Assembly (NCBI RefSeq): GCF_009730915.1
Contig: NC_052488.1
Location: 13,313,733 to 13,377,732, forward strand
Direction of reading: 5' to 3'
Length of the DNA stretch: 64,000 bases
DNA from: Dioscorea cayenensis subsp. rotundata
Lineage: Eukaryota; Streptophyta; Magnoliopsida; Dioscoreales; Dioscoreaceae
The notes under the pieces were generated by a model. The model was not told the DNA's origin. It worked only from the letters and a program-made list of their open reading frames with translations, and made no database searches. The translations under genes and the position numbers were made by a program. Positions 37,649-47,874 of the stretch are shown one piece after another (the first letter of the stretch is position 1; every line of letters begins with the position of its first letter).

Positions 37649-38077
37649 ATGGCATCTCCGACGATTCAGAGCTACTGCAATGGCACCGAGATACACAATG
37701 GAGATGATCTCTACAAGAAGAAATCCATTCAACTGCTCGAAGAGATCGGTCTTCCAAATGGTTTATTTCCATTGAATGACATTGAAGAGTTTGGATATAA
37801 CCGCGAGGCAGGATTTCTCTCGTTGATTCAAAAGAAGAAGAAGGACCATACCTTCAAGAAGATCAAAAGAGCAGTGTCATATGCTCCTGAGGTGACTGCA
37901 TTTGTTGAGAAAGGTAAGATGAAGAAGATGACTGGTGTGAAGACAAAAGAACTCATGCTTTGGCTTTCTGTTGTTGAGAAGTACATCGAGGATCCTTCTT
38001 CTAAGAAGATCACTTTCAAGACTGGCACTGGCCTTTCTGATAGCTTCCTGGTTTCGGCATTTGAACTTGAAGAATAA
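37649..38077 (+). CDS. DUF538 family protein, intact (copy 2)
   Basis: 142 residues from the ATG at 37649; the frame stays open upstream, but this ATG matches the start in copies 1 and 3. DUF538 proteins are small plant proteins of uncertain function, proposed to be linked to stress or lipid/chlorophyll binding. Family marks: IGLPNGLFPLNDIEEFGYN (about residues 35-53), the lysine tract QKKKKDHTFKKI, VSYAPEVTAFVEKGKMKKM, the block GVKTKELMLW, and the C-terminal ITFKTGTGLSDSF. No signal peptide or membrane segment in this copy; single exon. TATA box upstream and AATAAA downstream. This is the only copy here with a complete, normal reading frame. Confidence 0.93.
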   Translation: MASPTIQSYCNGTEIHNGDDLYKKKSIQLLEEIGLPNGLFPLNDIEEFGYNREAGFLSLIQKKKKDHTFKKIKRAVSYAPEVTAFVEKGKMKKMTGVKTKELMLWLSVVEKYIEDPSSKKITFKTGTGLSDSFLVSAFELEE

Positions 38078-38175
38078 AGAAAGCTAACCATCTGTGATAT
38101 TGTTCTCACTTGCACTATCACATGTTTGTGTTTTAAATCATCTTGTAGTCGTCAAGTAATAATTATTGGAATATC

Positions 38176-38181
38176 AATAAA
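38176..38181 (+). terminator. Polyadenylation signal of DUF538 copy 2
   Basis: AATAAA about 100 bp after the stop codon, in the expected range for a plant 3' end. Confidence 0.6.
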
Positions 38182-38958
38182 ATTTGATGATGGCTTTGGT
38201 ATTATCATGACATAAGTTGCATGTGTTACAATTCATAAACATTTGTGCTCTAAATACACTTCTTGAAAGCAAATATAACAAACAATACATCTCATTGCAC
38301 ATGCAAGTTGATTAAGACAGAACATTTGGAGCAATAAATAGCAATTAATCATATAAGGATGGTGTGAAATTCATGGAAATAAATGACTATTGACCAATAT
38401 AGGGTTTTTACTCACGGATTGAAAGCAGTAATATTCATGGTGAAGCTTGGTCTAATGAAGTATATGTTAATAAACTCAATGTCAAACAGATGGTATGGCG
38501 GAGGTCGGCATCTTTATTGATTGTATGAATGTTCGGTCAATAAAATGTAGAGGCTTTTACAGGATGATATTAATATAAAAGCACAAATCACTTGGTAGAT
38601 CTCATCATAAGGTCTTTGATCAACACATTGTATATTTTTCTCCAACGACGTTTTATTGACAGTTTACTTCCCTAGTTCTGAGAGAATTAATTATCTTAAG
38701 ATGAGCTTAAACCAAGCCAAAAGCTAAGCCAGCTAAAAGAAAGACCAAGATATACAAATATCCATACCAAAATATGTTTAATTAATTGAAATGAGACTAG
38801 TATTTGCAGTAGATCAGAAAATGACATTCACATTGACCTTTAGCAAAACAGAGTTGTAATTTTTATTATTGCACAAAGCTTACTGAATGAAGATTCAAAG
38901 AAAAAGACTAATGCACGTACTCCTCTAGTGTTTCAAGGCATTCTCAGCAATTCTGCAA
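38182..38958. other. Spacer between tail-to-tail DUF538 copies 2 and 3
   Basis: No gene recognised; AT-rich. Confidence 0.5.
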
Positions 38959-39224
38959 CTAATCAAGTTGAAAAGCAGAAGTTGGGAAGTTGTCAGAGAG
39001 CCCGGTGCCGGTTTTGAAGGTGATCTTCCCAGAAGAAGGGTCCTCAATGTACATCTCAATGACGGAGAGCCATAACATAAGCTCTTTGGTCTTCACTCCA
39101 GTTATCTTCTTCATCTCACCTTTTTCAACAAAAGAGGTGACTTCTTGAGCATATGACACCGATCTCTTAATTTTCTTGAAATTGTGGTCCTTCACTACAC
39201 CAAAAGAGTGCTTTTGAGGCAGTT

Positions 39225-39750
39225 TTCAAATCCTATAGAGGCGGTTAAAACCGCCTCTATAGGTATAGCGTTGGTTTTTTTCACCCACCTTTAAACCGCC
39301 TTGTATCAAGCCGGCTCTACACTTTAGAGCCGGTTTGTACCGACTGTTGGGTTAAGTTATATCGATGGAAACGGTTTTTAATAACAAGCGTAGAGGCGGT
39401 TTTAACCGTCTCTATAACTACTAAGTTTTCAACACTACTCAATAGCTATAGAGGCGGTTTTAACCGCCTCTATAGCTACTAACTTTTCAACACTACTCAA
39501 CAGTTATAGAGGCGGTTTTAACCGCCTCTATAGCTACTAAGTTTTCAACACTACTCAATAGTTATAGAGGTGGTTATAACCACCTCTATAGCTAATAATT
39601 TTTTTATTCCTCATCAAAAGTTATAGAGGTGGTTATAACCACCTCTATAGTTAATAATTTTTTATCCCTCAATAGTTTTAGAGGTGGTTACAACCGCCTC
39701 TATAACTAATAATTTCTTACATGATTAGAGGCAGTTATAACGTCCTCTAA
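39225..39750. repeat. Left subterminal palindromic repeats of the CACTA element
   Basis: Six to eight hairpin units of the form TAGAGGCGGTT-TT-AACCGCCTCTA, about 60-bp period, separated by GCTACTAAGTTTTCAACACTAC-type linkers. Early units are near-perfect palindromes; later ones have GAGGTGGTTATAACCACCTC, so changes in the arms are compensated. The opposite end (46540-46640) has weaker AACCGGCTC/CCCCTCTATTT words. Confidence 0.9.
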
Positions 39751-41450
39751 ATTTATTCATTAATTGAATTGAATTTTATTTTTAATTTATTTTCCTGTTA
39801 ATAACAAATAAATTTGTTTAACCTGTAAATAAAAACCATGAATCTTTCAATAAATTCAAAAATATCCTAAATTCAATTTCAATGACTTTTTATTGACATG
39901 TAATAAGTTCAAGTACAATGTATTTTGATTAATAACAAAATGTGAAATTTTTTACACCATTTATCTACTTTTATTACAAAATATTTTTTGGCTTAGTTAC
40001 ACAAAATAAAAAACTTCGTGTATCCTCTTCATCTTCAACCATCTCCATCTTTAACCATGAATTCTCCTACATAAATAAACAAACATTATCAAATAAAAAA
40101 CTATAATTGTAATTAAAATCAAATAAAAACTATTAAATGCTAAATTATTTGTAGAATTTCTTATAGCTTGCCATGCTGCTATTTAAGCCAATTATATGAT
40201 AGCAAAACCAATAAATGCTGCTTGATGAAAGAGCTGAGTTGTATTTGTCATTCTCGTTCGATTACTGCGGTGGAGCAAGTCAAAATAGAAAAACTCACAT
40301 TGGGTGCCTTGTTGTACCTCACTCCCATCTTCGATGGGGTTTTAAGAAATTACAATGTACACATTTCAAAATCGGGCATCAAACATAGTTATAAAAAATA
40401 TTTCTGCAGATTTGTGTGTGTGCGGGCGTGTGTCAATCATTCTACATGTAGATTTATGAGTGTAAAGCACCATAAATTAAATTAGCAAAGTCAAAAAGGA
40501 CCTCTACAAATTGGACAAAACCTAAATTTATAGTGATAAACATGCTTGACTTGCTTGATGCTTAAACATTAAATAAAAATCTGTTTCTATTAAATCATAT
40601 TTTCCTTAAGTGGTAAAAATATACATTTGTGCTTTACTGAATTCCCATAATTATCATCAAAGAACATTTGTTTATGTTAAACTTTAAATTGCACCTTTTA
40701 AGCCAAAGATGAGATTCACACATATGCACATAGAAAACTGAATCAAAGTTAGAATTAAAAACAAGAATAAGATTATTGGAAACAACAGAAGCATATAAAC
40801 CACTTCAGTCTTGCCTTCTACAACATATACCACCATTTTGATATATCAGACCATTTCACCTACAGTATTGACATTTGAAGTTTTGAACCACAGTGTAGAA
40901 AAGTGTAAAAAAGTGTAACAATATCAGCTAAATTGTAATTGTAGAAGTTATAAGAATCATGTTGCACATATATGCTTCAACAAATAAAGAAGAAAGAAAA
41001 ATCACACAACCATGTTAACATTAACACGCTTAGAATTATCAACAATTGACATGTGAGTTCAGCCATAATTGTGCATCTAATAAATAACTAGATCATAAAG
41101 GCCACATATTTTTGTTTAGAGATTGTAAATCAATAATGGATATGTGTCAGCACTGTCAGGTGACAATACTCAAGCAAGTTGTATATTTCTGACAAAAGAA
41201 GTCTTTAGAAATGAACACTAAAGTACTTCTAAGACAATGCAAGTCAAGGTATAAAGCAAATAGTCAAAGGGTAAGCCTTTTCACAGAAATGACTTGAAAA
41301 GTATCTATTCCTAGTTTCATTGTTAACAATCTGAATGCGAAGAGTTTGACTAAGTTTCAGGCTTTCAGCTAATTTTAAATGTCAAAATTTCAACATGCAG
41401 GATGTAAGCTTAGAAACATTGTGAACTGAAATTCCTACCAACCTCTCCGT
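39751..41450. other. CACTA interior without recognised cargo
   Basis: AT-rich, no open frame of note beyond chance. Separates the left repeat array from the first captured exon. Confidence 0.5.
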
Positions 41451-42000
41451 TCAAGTTTTCAAACTCAAGCAATTGCTCCGCAATAGTTTCAAGGACATGC
41501 CGGTTTTTCTCAAGCATCTCTTTTGCCTTGTCATACCCCAAGGCCTATATCTGGAAAAAAAAAGCACCCATTCAAACTCAATGATTAATAACATGGTATC
41601 ATTTTAAACCAAAAAAGACTTATCTTAATCTATAATTACATTGGACAAATTCAAGAAGCCACAAACTAATTGATTTACATTTAATTTATAATAATTAAAA
41701 AAAAAAACCATTGACCATAGTCTGCCTGAAACAACGCGATGCACCTTCTCAACTTTAGCAGCCATCTCCAACTCATGGTCCTTCGCCATACTCAGTGTTC
41801 CGAACTAATTAAAGATAAATAAGGAAGATATGATAAGAGCAAATAGCATATGAACTAGCCTACAAAGTCAATATGCTAATTTTCAAACAATAAAGGAAAT
41901 TATATTTTAGAACTTGTAAGAGATGTACTATAAAATTGCAATCAGATTGCATGAGCTATATGATGATTGGAAGTTTCAAATCAAGGAAAATACTTCTATA

Positions 42001-42001
42001 T

Positions 42002-42039
<38 letters not shown>

Positions 42040-42040
42040 G
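42001..42040. repeat. (CA)n(TA)n microsatellite
   Basis: Compound dinucleotide run inside the CACTA interior. Confidence 0.9.
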
Positions 42041-42915
42041 AATTCAACCTCTCTCATTTTGACAGTTATTTTGGCTAAAACAAAGGCTTCTGGGAGTAGC
42101 TCAGTATCGCATTGTTAGTGATGTAAACACCAGGACCAGCCATCAGGACCCCATTCATATTGGATCACCATCCAAGTAGCAATCTGAAGCTAATGCACAT
42201 AATATTCGTTATAAAGAGAGGAAAGATTATTTTTTTAGTAACCTGCACAAAAGACATGGAAATACAACACAACTTCCTAAATATTATAAGAGAAGCTACT
42301 TTTACAATCACAAGCCCACATTCCAACCAATTCGCATGTGGAATGAAGGATAATGGCACAAACTATTTGGAAGCAAGTGTCTGTGGATTGAACCAAGGAT
42401 AATTCGCATGAATTCTTGAATACAACTAGGTGTAAAATTACATTGCACATAGTAAAGAGCATTAGCTTCTAGAAATCTAAATTATATCATTATACAGAAA
42501 AAGAAACATACAACCATAAATAAATTGAATTAATATTAGAAGTAATAGCATGATTTTAAAAAAATCATAATAGTTAAGATAGTAAAATTTTCAAAGAAAA
42601 AACATGTATCAAGAAAGAAATGATTTAAGCACATCAAAAAACCTTTGATGGAGATTAATATTAATCAATTCTTGCCAAAAATACACTGTTTATGAATAAA
42701 GTATTATATGCATCTACTGCAATAAAATAATAAGTTGTCAACAAGCAGATATTTGATGTTTATTCTCTGAAAGAGAACCTTATCCAATTTAAGGAGCCTT
42801 GATGCTCAAAACTATTTTCAAATACTAAGGCACATAAAAAAGAAAAAGAAAATTTTCATTCTGCAATACTCATGCCTTGTCTATCTGTAAATATGTTTTG
42901 ATAGATAAACCATAG

Positions 42916-42918
<3 letters not shown>

Positions 42919-42947
<29 letters not shown>
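42919..42947. repeat. (AT)n microsatellite
   Basis: Uninterrupted AT run of about 29 bp. Confidence 0.9.
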
Positions 42948-42948
<1 letters not shown>

Positions 42949-44024
42949 CAAAGACAAAGAAAAGAAGGAAACCAAATCCCTAGCTGTCTAGAAAGGTTAT
43001 CTAACATTTGAAGCACTCTGACCAACCCATAATCTGACCTTTAGTTGCTAAGCTTTAATCACAACAACAGGAACTTTAGCCTCTGTAGCTATGGCCAATG
43101 CAAGGGAAGTCTTTCTTGTTCCTCTCTCAAAGACAATAAGAATACCCTAAAAATATAAGTACAGTTTTATCCAAAAAGCATTACAGATCTAACATCAGGA
43201 GGAGGCATGTCTGTTTTAATGATCACACCACTTCCTTTTGAAATTTGATCTTACTAAAATAAATTTAAAAAAAATTCAAAAATGGATCCTTTAGAATGCT
43301 AGTAATCAAATACAAATAATGACAGGAATGTGGGTACTGGTCCTAGGTCACTCCAATAAATCTTAGACTGGGAGACCCACAATCCAACTCCACTCACACA
43401 AAATAACAAGCGTATACTTCTCTAGACCTTGAGACTAGACATCGATATATAAGAAACAAAATAATAATATCAAAGCCAAAGCATAACTAGAGGTAAAAAA
43501 TTATAAAAAAATTTTGTTGAATAATGCAATCAAAGGAACAGAAGAGTAATCACCAAAATTTATTTGACATATTCTACGAAGGTAAACCACAAAAGGCACA
43601 CGACAAAATGGTGCCTAGAATGATTAAGCAAATATGCTCAATAAGGATAACTGAGATAACCATACCCAAGGTGCACAAGCTCTTTTTTCCTCGCAAGCTA
43701 TGGGATTTTGTAAACATGTCACAATATCATTGATTTCTTTTGTCATAGAGTCAACACTAGCAAAGTCACTCAAGCATATTGGTGGATTCTTCACCCTCTG
43801 AAAAATTATAATAATGAATAAAATAAGCTTTCAGTGAAACTTATGATTAGTTCTAAATAGAGAAAACCATGATATCATGATCAAATATTAAGCTACTGTC
43901 ACTATCATACCTTCATTGGATCAATGCCCTTCTTTTTCCTCCTAATTCTTCTGTTAAACTGAAATTGACGAGAAAAGTGGCGCATGAGCAGCACGATCAA
44001 ATCAGCGTCAGTACATCGACGATG

Positions 44025-46390
44025 ATAGAGTGGGGTTGGATACGGTCTCAATGTACAAGACCTTGGTGTCACCGACGCAGATCGCGTCACGAACCTCGTC
44101 AATGTTGGAGATGTCAACGAAGGTGGTGCAAATCGAGCAGGATCGGGGGAAGAAGCGGGAGAGGAGAGCGTGGGTGTCACCGTAGAGACAGTGAGAAGTG
44201 ATGATGTGGGATCCGGTAGGGCAAAGATGGAGGAGAGCGGAGGAGATACCGCACATACCACTGGAGGTGCAGTACGCTGCCTCAGTAGACTTGACAAGGT
44301 CCCCTTGCGTATATCCCGGGTGAGCGGGTATCGAATCCACAGGGAGTAGGGAGTAAAGACACTTAATTCGATTCTTAGCTATGTGGAATATCAACAATGA
44401 TAAGTGTGACAATGATTCAATTCTCAACAATTAAAAGCATCAAGTAAGAGAGCAAAAGTAAGGAGGAGGTAAGGCAATCGATAAAGATGGGGTACTCGGA
44501 TGATGCTTCACCTAGGATAATCGCTTCAAGTGCAAGAACTCTCTATTATGCTTCCTAATCAATGCAATGGTGAGTCGTGGAAATCCTTACATACATAGTC
44601 CCAAATCTAAGGTCAACTATGCCTAAGTCTATTCATGTCCCGGAGGAGAGATTAAATAACCTCTCAACCTCGCACTCGAATAAAGTTGCAATGAGCTCTA
44701 GGGATTCCAGGTGATAAATCTCTTCCTAATTATAGACCTAACCCTTTGGTTCAGGCGGAAGGTCCCTAACCACAATTAAGCCCTAGATACTAAGATCCCC
44801 TCAACGCTTCACTCCATTGCACGCGCAACTAAGCCCCAGCGGAGATTCATCCCTTAGACCATTCACTCTATTATGGCCGCAAAGAACTCGAGGAACGGAG
44901 GTAGAATCTATCACGTCGGAGGGGAAAGGGGACGCTCCTGTACCTCTCGACTCACCCTCTCAACCCTCTCCAACCTAGCTTTGTCTAACGCTCGTGGTGT
45001 GTCACTCACTCACAAGGTTACCAACAAGAACTCTCAACCCTAGTGTCACTCTAGGGGAAATGTTCATACAATCAAGCATTCAAGGTTGGAACTCACAATG
45101 AACATCAATTTATTGAAAGCATAATAAAGTAGTTCAATGAAACGAATACATCCTAGGGTTCACAATCACCCAAGCACCCACTAGGTGTTTAGCTCTCCAT
45201 GGAGCTAAGTACAATCAAAGAAACCGAATGTAAAAGCAATGAATCCATAAAGAAACCCCCTCGATGATCGTGTCGATGGTCTTGTGGAGAGTCCTCTACT
45301 CGTCGCAAGGGATCTTTTGTCCGGCCTAGGATACACCTCGCCGGATCGATGCCGACGAAAGCTCGCCCAATAACCTTCTTCCAAACAACGCGCGATGTCG
45401 GAGCCGTAGAACCTCTCCAAAACCCTAGCCAATATCCCTCAAAACCCTAGCCGAAGCCCTCTCTCAAGTTGGGGAAAAGATGGAGAAAAGAATACAAAAA
45501 TCGGGGCTGAATCGGCTTTAAATAGGGCTAGAATCGGGCGACTCCACGGGCGTGGACGGTACACGCGCCCGTGCTGAATTTCCACACGGCCGTGGATAAT
45601 TTCCACACGCCCGTGTGGATTCTCTGTTTCTCTGATTTCTCGGCCGGCTGTAAACAGTGCTGCTACATTACATGCTACAGTGCTCTGCTACAGTCTTCAG
45701 CCTGAATAACTTCCCAATTCCATATTTTCATCGGGGTAACGCAAATGGGCACACGTTTACGTCATGAATCACTTGCTTCTTCAATGATATACATGTTGGT
45801 GGAGCTCTCGTTCTTATGTGCATAAATCGGAATGCTCGAGTGTGACTGCTTTTGTGCCCCTCCAAATGGATGTGCTCACTCGAATGCGAGGAGGTTGGCA
45901 CACACTCTAGCATCTCACACCTGACCTATGTCTTCGCGTTTGAACCTTAGCAAGATTTCCTCCAAAATAGGTGCATTATGATCCACATTGGCCTATTTCC
46001 TTCATACTCGGCCTCACAACCCTACCTGCATAAAAGTAACATAAAAACACACATATTAGTGTAAAAACTTGAGAAAAGTAATGCTCAACATAAGGAATGA
46101 ACACTTCGCATTCATATCGCACAAGCACTTATCAAGACTCTAGGGCAGCGGCCAAGATTGAGGACGATTGGGTTGAAATAGCGGCTATAAATGAAGAAAT
46201 CAAGATCAGGGCCGAGCTTGCCAGTGAAAATCTGGCGCATAGTTTCAGGATTGATGACGGTGAAGGTCACCGAGGCCGCAATCGACATATTGATGCCATC
46301 GTGCTCGCTGAACTCATGGCATGCGTTGGCAAGGTTGCCGGCGGGATCAGAGCCCTAGGAGGTGGGAGAGGGCTTCTTGGGGAGCGATAG
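44025..46390 (-). pseudogene. Captured methionine gamma-lyase fragment (N-terminal part)
   Basis: A PLP enzyme of Cys/Met metabolism that splits methionine into methanethiol, ammonia and 2-oxobutyrate. The fragment runs from about 46340 (NLANACHEFSEHDGINMSIA) through GPDLDFFIYSRYFNP to 46140, is broken by a solo LTR, then resumes at 44286 (TEAAYCTSSGMCGISSALLH, HALLSRFFPRSC) to VLYIETVSNPTL near 44035. There it switches into unrelated sequence and the FtsHi5 piece. The PLP-binding lysine region is not included. One in-frame stop precedes the conserved N-terminal part. No introns are visible within the fragment. Confidence 0.82.
44287..46139 (-). mobile_element. Solo LTR, family A copy 2 (44292-46134, TSD AGACT)
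   Basis: 1,843 bp. On the minus strand it begins TGATAAGTGCTTGTG and ends CTTGTCA. The duplication AGACT is perfect (44287-44291, 46135-46139), and removing the LTR with one duplication rejoins the lyase reading frame. Like copy 1 it has the paired CACACGGCCGTGG/CACACGCCCGTGTGG words before a TTTAAATA TATA-like site (near 45516) and a CTCCCTGTGGATTCGA phrase near its 3' end. Confidence 0.92.
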
Positions 46391-47135
46391 GTGGTTCTTC
46401 GGCACGACGATGTCATCTTCGCCGGAGCTATGCTTTATGGTTAGGGAGAACAGAAGAGAGAGCACGCCAGAGAAGATGGGTTATACGGGGGAGTGTGAGA
46501 GAGAGTTTCATTTCTTTTTATTATTTTAAAATTTAGAGGGGCTTTTTCTAAACCGGCTCTTTTGAAGGACTTAAAATTTTGAAGCTCTATTATTGAGGCA
46601 GTTTTTTAAAACCCCTCTATTTATCCGGTTCTATAAGTAGAAAATGGTGTAGTGCTTCTTCTTTTTTTGAAGGAGCCAAATGAAGCCTTCGCTGCGGTTA
46701 AATCCAAACTCTTCAATGTCCTCAAGAGGGAAGAGCCTATTTGGAAGGCCAAGTTCTTCTAACAACTCAATGGATTTCTTCTTGCAGAGTGCATCTCCAT
46801 TGTAGACCTCTGCACCATTGCGATACTTCTCACCAACTTGGGAGGCCATTTTTTGCTTCTAAGAGAGAACAAGGGATGAGAAGCTAAGATTGATAGATGT
46901 TAGGCTGAGGAGATAGAGAATATATTAGAACTATATATACACATTGATGGAAGGGTAAGAAAGGAGTTGGTCAAATGAGGCTTGCAAGCTGAATAAAAGA
47001 GTAGGAAATTTGATTGAAAGATTCAGTCAATAAAGGTTAGCTGATATCATATATATAATCACTTATTTCCTGAGAAAACAATGAAATAACTAGTAATTAA
47101 TACGTGAGACAGCATTGTTAGATTAAGAAAAGAAA

Positions 47136-47332
47136 GACTTGGTCAAGCTATTCTGCCTGTTTTGACAATGTCCAAAAAGCTACAATTCCATTCCATTTAC
47201 CCATAAAATAAATCAATGCACTTATTCTGCAGCCTTTTTCCATTGATTCCTGCAATGTATTGTAGAGGAGTAATAGGTCAAAGTCTTCTATATATGTTCC
47301 TCTTCATCAGTAACCTTATGTATCTATAAATA
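47136..47332 (+). promoter_or_regulatory. Promoter region of DUF538 copy 4
   Basis: GACTTGGTCAAG at 47136-47147 (shared with copy 2) and TATA box TATAAATA at 47325-47332, about 120 bp before the reading frame. Confidence 0.6.
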
Positions 47333-47445
47333 ACACACTTAACATTTCCATTCCATCAGCACTCAAAGCATCCGTTCTCCAAAGCTTCTCTTATTTACTA
47401 GCTTCCATCAGCTCTCAAGAATCAATTCATATAGAAACTCACACA

Positions 47446-47874
47446 GTGGCATCACAGACCATCCAGAGCTACCGCAATGGCGCGGATATATACAATGGAG
47501 ATGCTTTCTGCAAGAAGAAAGCTATCCAACTGCTCAAAGAGATTGGTCTTCCAAATGGTTTGTTTCCACTGGATGACATTGAAGAGTTTGGATATAACCA
47601 CGAGGCAGGGTTTGTCTGGTTGATTCAAAAGAAGAAGAAGGACCATACATTCAAGAAGATCAAAAGAGCGGTGTCATATGCTCCTGAGGTGACTGCCTTT
47701 AATGAGAAGGGTAAGATGAAGAAGATGACCGGAGTGAAGATGAAAGAACTCATGCTTTGCCTCTCTATAGTTGATATGTATATCGACGATCCTGCCTCCA
47801 AGAAGATCACCTTCAAGACTGGCACTAGTCTTTCAGATAGCTTCCCTGTGTCCGCATTCGAGTTTGAAGAGTAG
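47446..47874 (+). CDS. DUF538 family protein with GTG in place of ATG (copy 4)
   Basis: The frame is open for 142 residues and colinear with copy 2, with all family blocks (LPNGLFPLDDIEEFGYN, QKKKKDHTFKKI, GKMKKMTGVKMKELML, ITFKTGTSLSDSF). At the position of the initiator the codon is GTG (47446-47448, followed by GCA TCA as in the ATGGC(A/C)TC start of its paralogues). There is no in-frame ATG upstream in the leader, and the first internal Met is near residue 91. Plants rarely initiate at GUG, so this copy is probably translationally silenced or newly pseudogenised, unless it uses a non-AUG start. It is closest to copy 2. Confidence 0.8.
   Translation: MASQTIQSYRNGADIYNGDAFCKKKAIQLLKEIGLPNGLFPLDDIEEFGYNHEAGFVWLIQKKKKDHTFKKIKRAVSYAPEVTAFNEKGKMKKMTGVKMKELMLCLSIVDMYIDDPASKKITFKTGTSLSDSFPVSAFEFEE

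Larger units (their letters stand above)
41456..44010 (-). pseudogene. Captured FtsHi5-like gene fragments
   Basis: Colinear exon pieces in minus order: 44005-43908 (FNRRIRRKKKGIDPMK); 43800-43703 (RVKNPPICLSDFASVDSM, then TCLQNP); 43148-43038, the AAA Walker A region (GILIVFERGTRKTSLALAIA); about 42180-42095 (QYEWGPD, then PGVYITNNA after a frameshift); 41806-41735 (LSMAKDHELEMAAKVEK); 41548-41456 (YDKAKEMLEKNRHVLE and EQLLEFENLNGE). This matches the inactive chloroplast FtsH-like protein FtsHi5 as I know it. The central AAA and protease-like exons are missing. The Walker A reads FERGTRKT instead of GERGTGKT, so ATP binding would be lost. Introns appear retained, so capture was from genomic DNA. 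Confidence 0.75.
39190..46657. mobile_element. CACTA transposon carrying host gene fragments (39193-46654, TSD CTT)
   Basis: The ends are CACTACACCA and TGGTGTAGTG (a perfect 10-bp inverted repeat), with CTT duplicated at 39190-39192 and 46655-46657. Size is 7,462 bp. Subterminal repeats are present at both ends. No TNP2-type transposase was seen, so it is non-autonomous. Its cargo is a fragment of a methionine gamma-lyase gene and several exons of an FtsHi5-like gene, both on the minus strand. This makes it a Pack-CACTA type element. The interior also holds a family-A solo LTR. Confidence 0.95.
38959..46849 (-). pseudogene. DUF538 copy 3, split by a CACTA transposon
   Basis: The first 65 codons run from the ATG at 46847-46849 to 46655, and the remaining ~76 codons from 39192 to the TAG at 38959-38961. 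The break falls exactly in the lysine tract (QKKKK before, KDHNFKK after), at the place where copy 2 reads QKKKKDHTFKK. The AAG lysine codon at the junction is the duplicated target triplet. Apart from the insertion, both halves are free of stops, so the gene was probably usable when hit. A TATA-like TATATATAG lies about 85 bp upstream (near 46933-46941). Confidence 0.95.

Noticed and set aside
37828..38121. 97-codon frame antisense to DUF538 copy 2
   Set aside because: It is the shadow of a lysine-rich coding strand; a similar antisense frame overlies copy 4 (47625-47909) for the same reason.
39225..39750. CRISPR-like regular repeats
   Set aside because: Regular spacing and palindromic repeats, but the linkers are themselves similar. 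The array sits next to a CACTA terminus in plant DNA and there are no cas genes, so it is a subterminal transposon repeat.
43965..44201. Plus-strand frame rich in Arg/Cys
   Set aside because: Antisense of the captured MGL/FtsHi5 segment, where the minus strand has recognisable protein.
46097..46390. Plus-strand 97-codon frame
   Set aside because: Antisense of the methionine gamma-lyase N-terminal part; the minus strand gives the conserved sequence.
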